8,393 nucleotides of DNA from an archaeon. GTDB lineage: Archaea > Iainarchaeota > Iainarchaeia > CSSED10-239. The position numbers and the translations under genes were made by a program. Within the stretch, counting starts at the first letter, position 1. Every line of letters begins with the position of its first letter. The notes beneath the pieces are model-generated. The model did no database searches. It saw nothing but the letters and a program-made list of their open reading frames with translations, and had not been told where the DNA came from. Below, piece after piece: positions 1 to 5,668 of the stretch. The DNA is taken from NCBI GenBank assembly GCA_029563035.1, contig JAKQTP010000147.1, positions 1 through 8,393 on the forward strand, read 5' to 3'.

Positions 1-77
1 TAAGCAGTGTTTTCTAGCGATAATTCAAGCAATTCTTCATCGCTATATTCTGATGTTTTTTGATTATTTAAATCCAT
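1..77 (-). CDS. Partial hypothetical protein (N-terminal 25 residues)
   Basis: An ATG on the minus strand at 77-75 opens a frame that stays open to the window edge and reads MDLNNQKTSEYSDEELLELS followed by LENTA. The peptide is acidic and predicted helical (EELLELSLE). I do not recognise it from this stub. Support for a real start comes from a TATAAT box about 50 bases upstream on the same strand and from the lack of any competing frame. There is no strong Shine-Dalgarno sequence. The stub is separated from the minus-strand operon starting at 5600 by several terminator-like hairpins, so it probably has its own promoter. It could also be a short spurious frame; the rest of the gene lies outside the window. 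Confidence 0.5.
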   Translation of the reverse strand, partial: MDLNNQKTSEYSDEELLELSLENTA

Positions 78-127
78 CGGTGTTACTAGTTATACGAAGA
101 GAGTAATCTTTTTATTTCTGTTTAATA

Positions 128-133
128 ATTATA
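128..133 (-). promoter_or_regulatory. Possible -10 box for the partial left-end gene
   Basis: The minus strand reads TATAAT here, a perfect consensus -10. Transcription would start near position 121, giving a leader of about 44 bases before the ATG at 77. No good -35 is present at 17 bases (the upstream stretch is T-rich), so the call rests on the -10 alone in an AT-rich region. Confidence 0.3.
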
Positions 134-175
134 GCTTTTGAAATGCAAAAAAGGAAGACTAGTATAAATAAAATA

Positions 176-194
176 AATCTGCTCGAAGCAGATT
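176..194 (-). terminator. Hairpin terminator, minus strand
   Basis: AATCTGC (176-182) pairs perfectly with GCAGATT (188-194) around a five-base loop. On the minus strand the stem is followed by a T-rich run (TTATTTTATTT), so it could end transcripts coming leftward from the macro-domain operon. On the plus strand the following sequence (ATTCTGTTT) is a poorer T-tract. Confidence 0.5.
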
Positions 195-203
195 ATTCTG
201 TTT

Positions 204-341
204 GCGGAGAGATAGGGATTTGGTCACGGTAACTAAGCCTCGTTCTTTCGCTATGCTCAATCACTCGCTAAGCTCCCCGACCCGGCCTCGGCGGTGCACT
301 TCGTGCACATCGCCTCCGGCTTTCAAATCCCTTTTCTGTCG
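204..341. repeat. Structured element with tRNA-3'-end-like inverted termini
   Basis: AGGGATTTG (214-222) and CAAATCCCT (324-332) form a perfect 9-bp inverted repeat. The similarity extends outward with few mismatches (AGAGATAGGG against ACAGAAAAGGG). Read outward, each end follows tRNA 3'-half layout. On the left (minus strand) these are the last five T-loop bases CAAAT, T-stem CCCTA, acceptor strand TCTCTCC and discriminator G. On the right (plus strand) they are the full T-loop TTCAAAT (322-328), CCCTT, TTCTGTC and G. The interior is far more G+C-rich than the surroundings. It holds a strong hairpin centred on GTGCAC-TTC-GTGCAC (294-308), extended by GGCG/CGCC and CCGG/CCGG to 282-319. It also holds an imperfect 11-bp direct repeat TCGCTATGCTC / TCGCTAAGCTC (248-258, 265-275). 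No complete tRNA is present. I interpret it as a small non-autonomous repeat or a structured RNA; the family is not identifiable without a search. Confidence 0.5.
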
Positions 342-355
342 TCGTATAACAAAAA

Positions 356-381
356 AACCCAAAGCAGTTTGGGTTATTTTT
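356..381. terminator. Bidirectional intrinsic terminator
   Basis: AACCCAAA (356-363) and TTTGGGTT (368-375) form a perfect 8-bp stem with a GCAG tetraloop. It is preceded by seven A and followed by ATTTTT, so it has a T-tract on either strand. It lies between the structured element and the 3' end of the minus-strand operon. Confidence 0.65.
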
Positions 382-397
382 GTTAGCGGGCTACCTC

Positions 398-425
398 GGG
401 CTGGAACCGTAATTTCGGCAAGCCC
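398..425. other. Second G+C-rich hairpin
   Basis: GGGCT (398-402) pairs with AGCCC (421-425), enclosing CCG (406-408 region) paired with CGG around TAATTT. The flanks (GTTAGCGGG before, GCAAGGC after) are also G+C-rich compared with the surroundings. It could be a tRNA-derived remnant, part of the neighbouring repeat element or a structured RNA; nothing decides between these. Confidence 0.3.
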
Positions 426-492
426 AGCAAGGCTTTTCGGTGATTTTTTAAGTCTTTAATAAATAAGATCCTCGTGCGCTAGGTTTTTCTTA

Positions 493-510
493 AAAAGTGA
501 CAAAAGTGAC
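493..510. repeat. Two tandem copies of a 9-bp unit
   Basis: AAAAGTGAC occurs twice head to tail (493-501 and 502-510) and is followed by ACAGACACCGATC. Read on the minus strand this gives GTCACTTTT twice after a GGTGTCTGTGT stretch. It lies about 60 bases beyond the 3' end of the macro-domain gene. Two copies are too few to call an iteron array. It may be the edge of a dispersed repeat or transposon end. Confidence 0.4.
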
Positions 511-569
511 ACAGACACCGATCAAAAGGTTGCAGGCGAGTGTAATAAAAATTTCTCAATCTGATATTT

Positions 570-1085
570 CTAAAAATAATGAGAAAATAAAATATTATAA
601 ACCTCTTTAACTTCGTCAGAAAATAAAACAAAAATTATCTCCTCAATATTTTTATTTTCCGTTTCAATAAAATCACTCACAATTTTTAATGCTATTTTTG
701 TCGCCTCTTCTGCGGGGTATTTATAAATTCCAGTAGAAATTGCCGGAATAGCAAGGGATTTTATGTTATTACGGTCAGCTAATCTAAGTATACTTAGATA
801 ACAGTTTTCTAATAATTTCTCCCTATCTTGACCATCTAAAATATAATGAGGCCCAACAGCATGAATAATATTTTTAGCCTTAAGATTAAATCCTTTTGTT
901 ATAACCGCCTCACCCTTACTGCAGCCGCCAATCTTTTTACATTCAAGCTCTAGCTCCGGACCAGCTTCTTTGTGAATAACGCCACATAAACCGCTGCCGG
1001 CCAACAAAGACGGATTAGCGGAGTTTACTATAGCATCAACTGCTAATCGGGTTATATCAGATTTTACAATGGTTACTTTTGGCAT
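570..1085 (-). CDS. Macro-domain (ADP-ribose-binding/hydrolase) protein
   Basis: This 171-residue protein is a single, complete macro domain of the bacterial MacroD/YmdB-like type, which binds ADP-ribose and often removes it from proteins or hydrolyses O-acetyl-ADP-ribose. Visible signatures are D10 in SDIT (adenine contact), the VDAIVNSANPSLL stretch with N21 and N24, the glycine loop at 29-38 ending in IH38, GGCSKGEAVIT (53-63), IIHAVGP (73-79) and the phosphate-loop AISTGIY (115-121). The usual GGGVDGAIH loop reads AGSGLCGVIH, so the Asp of the MacroD loop is replaced by Cys; catalytic competence is uncertain. It is the last gene of the minus-strand operon, 7 bases after the 217-aa gene, and terminator hairpins lie downstream. 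No ADP-ribosyltransferase partner (DarT-like) is recognisable nearby. The fold call is secure; the substrate is unknown. Confidence 0.9.
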   Translation of the reverse strand: MPKVTIVKSDITRLAVDAIVNSANPSLLAGSGLCGVIHKEAGPELELECKKIGGCSKGEAVITKGFNLKAKNIIHAVGPHYILDGQDREKLLENCYLSILRLADRNNIKSLAIPAISTGIYKYPAEEATKIALKIVSDFIETENKNIEEIIFVLFSDEVKEVYNILFSHYF

Positions 1086-1092
1086 TTAGTTT

Positions 1093-1746
1093 TTATTTTT
1101 TATCTCCATCTTTTACGGTATTTAAACAAGCTAGGAAAAAGCTGTCAAAATTATCTATTTTATCTAAAGCTCCATCATTTTCAAATAAAATTTCATAATA
1201 AATTATCTTTTTAAATACATCCAATATATTGTTATCCTGATTTGAGAAATCTATTAATACTTCTTCTCCATTATATTCACAAAGCAGTGCCAACTCATCT
1301 TCTCTCACAAAAATCCAGTTTTTTCTACTTCTTATTATGTTTATACATGTTTCTTTTAAATTCAAAGATTGTTCCCTTGCTACATTTCTATTATCTTCAA
1401 TAATTTCTTTAATTTTTGAACAGGTCTCCGACATAAAAATATAAGCAAATAAATTTTTATCTTTTAATTTATTAATACTCTTTTCCCAGCTACAATCAGA
1501 AATCAAGCCACCTAAAATTGAGCCAGCTTCTAAATATGAACTAGCCTCTCCAAACTTAAATAAAGTTTCAGAGATTGTCTGTATATTTTCATCTGTCAAC
1601 TCGTTAAACGGCTCATGTTTTCTATAATTATTCAATACAATAAGAATAGATTCTTTTTTTGATTTTCCTAAATCTTGCAAACGGTTAAAACTTGCAATCA
1701 CACTAGATTGCGTAAATTTGCGAGACAAAGATCTAAAAAAATTCAT
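1093..1746 (-). CDS. Hypothetical protein, 217 aa, operonic
   Basis: I do not recognise this protein. It is predicted mostly helical in residues 1-140 and charged, with an FNRLQ...KKESILIVLNNYRK segment and a Gly/Ser-rich EAGSILGGLISD turn near 73-84. A later part around 140-170 looks like short beta strands (NWIFVREDELALLCEYNGEEVLIDF split by turns), followed by a helical C-terminus. There is no signal peptide or membrane segment. It sits between the small membrane protein (12-base gap) and the macro-domain gene (7-base gap), so co-transcription is very likely. No Shine-Dalgarno is evident before the ATG at 1746; this start is chosen because it is the longest frame and begins right after the preceding stop. 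Searches for H-Y-E or R-S-E ADP-ribosyltransferase signatures by eye were negative. Confidence 0.8.
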   Translation of the reverse strand: MNFFRSLSRKFTQSSVIASFNRLQDLGKSKKESILIVLNNYRKHEPFNELTDENIQTISETLFKFGEASSYLEAGSILGGLISDCSWEKSINKLKDKNLFAYIFMSETCSKIKEIIEDNRNVAREQSLNLKETCINIIRSRKNWIFVREDELALLCEYNGEEVLIDFSNQDNNILDVFKKIIYYEILFENDGALDKIDNFDSFFLACLNTVKDGDKK

Positions 1747-1758
1747 ATACTTTTGATA

Positions 1759-1935
1759 TTAAAAAGAAAATATAAATAATAATACAGTAAAAATTACTGT
1801 AATTAGTGTTAAAAATATGATTACATTTGTTTTTTTGTCATTTCTTTCATTTGATTTAATTAAAATATCAAGCTTATCAGCTATTTGATCCCGTATTACA
1901 TCTGGTGTAATTTTTGGAGTTGCCTGCGGAAACAT
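1759..1935 (-). CDS. Small tail-anchored membrane protein, 58 aa
   Basis: The minus-strand frame opens with ATG at 1935 (MFPQATPKITPDVIRDQIAD) and ends with TAA at 1761-1759. The first 37 residues are polar and probably helical (VIRDQIADKLDILIKSNERNDKK). Residues 38-58 are an uninterrupted hydrophobic stretch of Val, Ile, Leu, Phe and Thr that reaches the last residue. That is the layout of a tail-anchored, single-span membrane protein with the N-terminus in the cytoplasm (basic NERNDKK just before the span). The gene fits exactly between the PD-(D/E)XK gene (18-base gap) and the 217-aa gene (12-base gap), leaving no other reason for the spacing. Function is unknown; a membrane anchor or a small toxic or holin-like peptide are both possible. 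Confidence 0.75.
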   Translation of the reverse strand: MFPQATPKITPDVIRDQIADKLDILIKSNERNDKKTNVIIFLTLITVIFTVLLFIFSF

Positions 1936-1953
1936 AATATAAAATTTATTTAA

Positions 1954-2427
1954 TTAATTATCCTGCTCAAACCTCTTTAATATCTGTAAATAATCTTTTT
2001 GAAGATCACTGTTAATCTTAGGATGATTTAGTTGAGTTATCTCACCATGATTTTTTATTATGTTAGCTATTTCATCCATATAAAAACCATCAAGTGTAGC
2101 AATAAATAAATAAGAGGGATTCCAAGATTGACTCATTCTGTTAGCCGCCTTAAGTGTATATTCAGAGCTTAAAGAACGCTGATATTTAACCTCTATTAAT
2201 TTTACCTGTCTAGTATCCCTATCAATAACTGCAAAATCGGGGGCGGTTCTTAATGTTTCAATCATCGGGTTGCTTTCATTAAACCCCTGCTGAATCATTT
2301 CGGGAATTACTTTTTCATAACCAAATTCTAAAACGGTAAAATTACCTGATTCTCTAAACATTTGTGAAAATATTGTTTCAGCAATCTTGCCTTTAACTAG
2401 TTGCCTAGTAAAATTTACATTACTCAT
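1954..2427 (-). CDS. PD-(D/E)XK nuclease-superfamily protein, 157 aa
   Basis: The restriction-endonuclease fold is indicated by the ordered motif: a helix with GKIAET (E17), then TAPDFAVID with D64, then LIEVKYQ with E79-x-K81, followed by a polar R84. This E...PD...ExK arrangement is the metal-binding and catalytic centre of PD-(D/E)XK nucleases such as restriction enzymes and Holliday-junction resolvase-like proteins. All core residues are present, so activity is plausible. It is compact, with no extra DNA-recognition domain, and resembles a family of short uncharacterised proteins I associate with Patescibacteria. It starts 72 bases after the 637-aa gene, the only sizeable gap in the operon, and may have its own weak promoter. 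A structural, non-catalytic role cannot be excluded. Confidence 0.75.
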   Translation of the reverse strand: MSNVNFTRQLVKGKIAETIFSQMFRESGNFTVLEFGYEKVIPEMIQQGFNESNPMIETLRTAPDFAVIDRDTRQVKLIEVKYQRSLSSEYTLKAANRMSQSWNPSYLFIATLDGFYMDEIANIIKNHGEITQLNHPKINSDLQKDYLQILKRFEQDN

Positions 2428-2460
2428 ATTATGTTAATTTAATTATCAAAAAATAAGATT

Positions 2461-2488
2461 ACTATAGTTTATTTAAACATGCTTATAA
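2461..2488 (-). promoter_or_regulatory. Possible internal promoter with inverted repeat
   Basis: On the minus strand TTATAA (2488-2483) lies 16 bases before TATAGT (2466-2461), a weak -35/-10 pair in the only large gap of the operon. Between the boxes, GTTTA and TAAAC (2467-2478) form an inverted repeat with a 2-base centre, a possible operator. The region is very AT-rich, so chance matches are likely. Confidence 0.25.
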
Positions 2489-2499
2489 AATTATTTTCT

Positions 2500-4413
2500 T
2501 TATCCTAAATAATAATAGTCGTTTTCTAATTCTGGCATCGCCACATCATCCTCGTATTCATCACCTCGAATAACTTCCTGAATTTCTTCATCTTGATTAA
2601 CTTCAACGCCATCCTCATATTCATCATGGCTATACAAATGCAAATAATCCCCGCTATCCAACACATCATCAACCTTACCTTCTTCACGGAGATCCTGCAT
2701 ATCTTTTTTTACTGACTCTGTCAACATATCTTCGCAATTATAACCAAGTTCTGGTAAATAATAAGCTAGCTCATTTAATCTATTATAAAAAAATAATTTT
2801 GTTGCTATTTCATTTTTTATATCTATTTTCTTTATATTAATCTTTTCTAGTTTTTCAATATTATCAAAAGAAATTAAATTAGAATGCGAATAAGCAATAA
2901 AATTAATAATGTCGTCTAAATAGCCATTAAAAGTATCTATATTATTAAGTATAAACTCAAAATTATTGGAATCTGCTAATTTTTTTATAAACTCTTTTGT
3001 AAAATCTAGACCTGATTCAGGAGTGCTAATACCACATGTCACCCAATCAACTCTTGGCAAACAAGGAATGCTCAAATTACATAATTCCGAAACCATCCCC
3101 ATTTTTCCATAGTCTATAATTTCATTCAAATCAATTAATATTGAACTTAACAAAAATAATGAAAAAACAGCTCCCTGAATTTTATGCTCCCGCGCAAATG
3201 CTGCCTCCCACAAAATACCTTCTTCTTCAAAAGAGCATAAACTCGAATCATTATAATATTTAAATAACAAACTTACTTTTTCTGATAAATTAGCTATAAA
3301 TTTATCTTCTAAATTACCATCTTTTGATAAATAACGATCTAAATCTCCTAATTTATTTTGTTTCAAAATTTTTTCGAGGTTATTCAAATTCGTTTGATAT
3401 GAAAAATTAGCAGGATAAGTATTTATTCTATACCCATACTTAAGCATTTGAACGATAACAAAATTTTCCTTTAACCCTTTAAATATATTTATGTTATTTA
3501 AAACCAATCCTCCTTTTCTGATTTTTATCAATTCTATAGCTATTCTATTATAAAAATCTACGCCTCTTAATTTCGGGAATAATCTATCACTATATTTTAA
3601 AATTCTTATCACTAAATCTGATTTATTAAAATTAATTAAATATAGCAAAATATCCAATATATCATCAGCGTCACAATTTTTAAATTCACTATTTAAGAAC
3701 CCGTTCTCAACAATTGCACCATAATCATTATTAATTAATCTAATAGCTGCTTGCTTTTTTGAATAATATTGAAGCTTATTAAATTTAAAACTGAAATCAT
3801 TATCCAATAATGCATCAAACATTTTTATATCGCTCTCATATTTTTTTTCTTCTGTCTCAGATAAAACTTGTGACTTACTTATAAAATCAGACAGGTTATC
3901 AAAATTACCCTTCTCACTTATTTCTAAAACCGTAGATCTACTGAGATAAAGATTGTTATAAAGGTCTTCTAAATAACTATTTTCATAATTGATTCTAATA
4001 GAGCTAAGAATTAAATCATTATCTTCAAAGATTTTAGGGGCACTTCTATACGGATGCGGGTAAAGACCATAGGTATATATAACTATGCTTCTATAATCTT
4101 TATTTTTTATCAAAAAATAAAAAACATCATCAGGCTCAACGCCACGGAATTTATCTATATTTTGCAAAACGAAAGCTGCCTCTCCAATAAAAATAAAACT
4201 TTTTACCAACTCCCTAATTTCAAGAAGGCTGATATTATCAAACTTGTCTAATAAGTTGAGACACTTTTCTTTATCTATGCTTGCAACGTTAGAAACATCG
4301 ATAATTCCCTGATTGACATGTTCTCCATTTAAATATTTTTTCGCATCACGTATAAATTGCAATTTATTTTTATAAATTAAATTATTAATAATATCGAACT
4401 CTTTATTTATCAT
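2500..4413 (-). CDS. Large helical repeat protein with acidic tail, 637 aa
   Basis: No enzyme motif is recognisable. The protein is predicted almost entirely helical, soluble and rich in Asn, Ile, Leu and Lys. A degenerate repeat recurs: VLQNIDKFRG (82-91), VLNNINIFKG (304-313) and ILNNIDTFNG (488-497), each followed by a short acidic or polar segment and a further helix. A weaker copy lies near LLDKFDN (54-60). This resembles divergent versions of NLDKF-G-type alpha-helical repeats I associate with CPR bacteria and suggests a scaffold or binding solenoid. The last about 40 residues are strongly acidic with a duplicated DEYED (597-601 and 618-622), perhaps mimicking nucleic acid or binding a basic partner. 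It begins 4 bases after the GIY-YIG gene stop, so the two are surely co-transcribed. It is the central, largest gene of the island. Confidence 0.8.
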   Translation of the reverse strand: MINKEFDIINNLIYKNKLQFIRDAKKYLNGEHVNQGIIDVSNVASIDKEKCLNLLDKFDNISLLEIRELVKSFIFIGEAAFVLQNIDKFRGVEPDDVFYFLIKNKDYRSIVIYTYGLYPHPYRSAPKIFEDNDLILSSIRINYENSYLEDLYNNLYLSRSTVLEISEKGNFDNLSDFISKSQVLSETEEKKYESDIKMFDALLDNDFSFKFNKLQYYSKKQAAIRLINNDYGAIVENGFLNSEFKNCDADDILDILLYLINFNKSDLVIRILKYSDRLFPKLRGVDFYNRIAIELIKIRKGGLVLNNINIFKGLKENFVIVQMLKYGYRINTYPANFSYQTNLNNLEKILKQNKLGDLDRYLSKDGNLEDKFIANLSEKVSLLFKYYNDSSLCSFEEEGILWEAAFAREHKIQGAVFSLFLLSSILIDLNEIIDYGKMGMVSELCNLSIPCLPRVDWVTCGISTPESGLDFTKEFIKKLADSNNFEFILNNIDTFNGYLDDIINFIAYSHSNLISFDNIEKLEKINIKKIDIKNEIATKLFFYNRLNELAYYLPELGYNCEDMLTESVKKDMQDLREEGKVDDVLDSGDYLHLYSHDEYEDGVEVNQDEEIQEVIRGDEYEDDVAMPELENDYYYLG

Positions 4414-4417
4414 ATAT

Positions 4418-4837
4418 TTATTTTTTATTTAATATTGGTTGGCTACCATTTTGAAGTGCATAATCTAAAATAATTTTTCTTTCTAGATATCTTATAAACA
4501 GGTGCCTTTCGTTATCAACTAAATCAACTACTGGAAAAATAGCAACATATAAATCGTCCCCCTTGTCATTAAAATTTTTTCTATAAGACATTCCACCACT
4601 ATGGCCTCCAAGCCCTTTAAATGCAGATCTATTAAATTGTCTTAATCTTTTTTTAAGAGAACTACAAGTTTCTCCAATATACACAATATTCTTATCATTT
4701 AAATCAACTTTTTTAGATATATTTGATTTAAATTTGGCTAAGATGTAAATCCCGGGGTATTCAATGTTATTTAAATTATTTTTATCTCCCCAGAAATGCC
4801 AACCAGAAAATTTAATTTTAAATTTATAACTATTCAT
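4418..4837 (-). CDS. GIY-YIG nuclease-domain protein, 139 aa
   Basis: The GIY-YIG motifs appear in order: PGIYILA (28-34, GIY at 29-31), IVYIGET (51-57, YIG at 53-55), the catalytic-type arginine in LKKRLRQF (R64 or R66), a conserved-looking GGHSGGMSYR (77-86), the metal-binding Glu in YLERKIIL (E119) and a final NGSQPILN (130-137). About 21 residues separate the two half-motifs, more than the usual 10 or so. This matches a variant in which YIGET is followed by an RSAF...HSGG stretch, like that in restriction-type GIY-YIG enzymes. The catalytic set looks intact, so this is probably an active DNA endonuclease. The spacing is operonic: 1 base after the upstream stop (TAA-T-ATG) and 4 bases before the next ATG. 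No extra domain explains target choice. Confidence 0.85.
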   Translation of the reverse strand: MNSYKFKIKFSGWHFWGDKNNLNNIEYPGIYILAKFKSNISKKVDLNDKNIVYIGETCSSLKKRLRQFNRSAFKGLGGHSGGMSYRKNFNDKGDDLYVAIFPVVDLVDNERHLFIRYLERKIILDYALQNGSQPILNKK

Positions 4838-4838
4838 A

Positions 4839-5600
4839 TTAAACGCATTTTTTTTCTTGCAGATAAATATCTAACAAGCCCACGATAACCAAAGAAACAA
4901 ATCCACTTAGTTGTATTATCCTCCCACTAATAGTCTCGGTGTCACCAGCATCATTTAAAACCTTGCTGATGTAAGCAGTGATTGCGGCGTCTGCATAATA
5001 GAATCTGTTTTCATCAAACGCAGACTGCTTAATAGAGTAGTAGGCATAATCACGCGAATCTTTGTTTATTTTACTATTCTTGAAAAAATGCTCCCTAAAG
5101 CCATTTGCCAAAGGCTTTCCCGATTGATAATAATGAAAAGAAACGTTTGATCTTATTTGTGTTAAAATATTTTTAAAATCTAGTTTATCTGGAACCAATA
5201 CTTCATTTTTAGAAAAAACGACATGATACAAAAGATTCCATAAACTTTTATTATCATTTGACAATTTTCTAAGATATGAAAGAAATTTATCACTATCAAT
5301 AATATCTCTGTTTTTTTCTAATAGCATCATAAACTCAAATAAATTTGATGCGGCCATTTTAAATATTTGAGTATTTAAACCAAAGTATTCTCCATTTTCA
5401 CCCGAAACTATATTTAGATTAGATGGTTTTTTGGATTTAACAAATCTATCAAAATAAACTAAACCCTTTATATCATTAAATATAAGGGCTAATATTAAAA
5501 AGAATGAATCAAAATCATTTACTTTACCATTGGCGCTAATTAAGCTGTCAGGTTTTGTTTTTTTAAGTTTTCCTGGCCCAAAAAATATGCTTTCTTCCAT
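4839..5600 (-). CDS. Hypothetical protein with possible HEPN-type motif, 253 aa
   Basis: This is the first gene of the minus-strand operon, starting at ATG 5600 close to the divergent promoter region. It is mostly helical: helices around FFLILALIFNDIKGLVYF (33-50), 74-105 and the C-terminus 216-248, which is hydrophobic but probably a packed helix and not a clear membrane span. The distinctive spot is QIRSNVSFHYY, where R150, N152 and H156 give R-x5-H. HEPN RNases use R-x4-6-H at the active site, and abortive-infection and toxin proteins often carry RN...FHYD-like versions. Here Ser, not the usual polar Asn/Asp/His, directly follows Arg, so the HEPN assignment is tentative. Its stop is one base from the GIY-YIG start. 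Alternative: a non-catalytic helical protein of unknown function. Confidence 0.8.
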   Translation of the reverse strand: MEESIFFGPGKLKKTKPDSLISANGKVNDFDSFFLILALIFNDIKGLVYFDRFVKSKKPSNLNIVSGENGEYFGLNTQIFKMAASNLFEFMMLLEKNRDIIDSDKFLSYLRKLSNDNKSLWNLLYHVVFSKNEVLVPDKLDFKNILTQIRSNVSFHYYQSGKPLANGFREHFFKNSKINKDSRDYAYYSIKQSAFDENRFYYADAAITAYISKVLNDAGDTETISGRIIQLSGFVSLVIVGLLDIYLQEKKCV

Positions 5601-5608
5601 AGCAACAA

Positions 5609-5665
5609 AATATTAGAAAAAATTTGTTAAATATACTATAATATTAGCATAATATTAGAAAAAAT
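5609..5665. promoter_or_regulatory. Divergent promoter region with direct-repeat operator candidates
   Basis: Between the divergent starts at 5600 and 5669, AATATTAGAAAAAAT occurs twice without mismatch (5609-5623 and 5651-5665), 42 bp start to start, four helical turns. The shorter core AATATTAG is also present at 5640-5647. A consensus TATAAT at 5637-5642 suits the plus-strand gene (start of transcription near 5649), with a weak TTAGAA -35 18 bases upstream overlapping the first repeat. Repeats flanking a -10 box on the same face of the helix look like binding sites for a regulator; the winged-helix protein encoded immediately downstream is the obvious candidate (inference). Confidence 0.5.
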
Positions 5666-5668
5666 GAT

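Larger units (their letters stand above)
78..569. other. Non-coding, structure-rich intergenic region
   Basis: About 490 bases carry no convincing gene. A plus-strand open frame at 202-459 exists only by running through the hairpins described here; its translation (rich in Arg, Ser and Pro, starting at TTG) looks like a by-product of G+C-rich non-coding DNA. The region contains the minus-strand terminator hairpin, the tRNA-end-like element, the bidirectional terminator, the second hairpin and the 9-bp tandem repeat. In 426-492 and 511-569 I see nothing interpretable. Confidence 0.6.

Noticed and set aside
204..341. A complete tRNA gene at the tRNA-like ends
   Set aside because: Only the T-loop to discriminator portion is present at each end. 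The complementary 5' acceptor strands, D-arm and anticodon arm could not be found on either strand at the required distance.
202..459. 85-aa plus-strand open frame
   Set aside because: It starts at TTG, runs through strong hairpins and a terminator, and its composition (Arg, Ser, Pro, Thr) is that of translated G+C-rich non-coding DNA.
570..1746. DarT-DarG-type toxin-antitoxin pair
   Set aside because: A macro domain is present, but the adjacent 217-aa protein shows no recognisable ADP-ribosyltransferase signature, and DarG-type C-terminal extensions are absent.
4054..4251. 65-aa plus-strand frame inside the 637-aa gene
   Set aside because: Antisense shadow of a longer, coherent protein-coding frame with operonic spacing.
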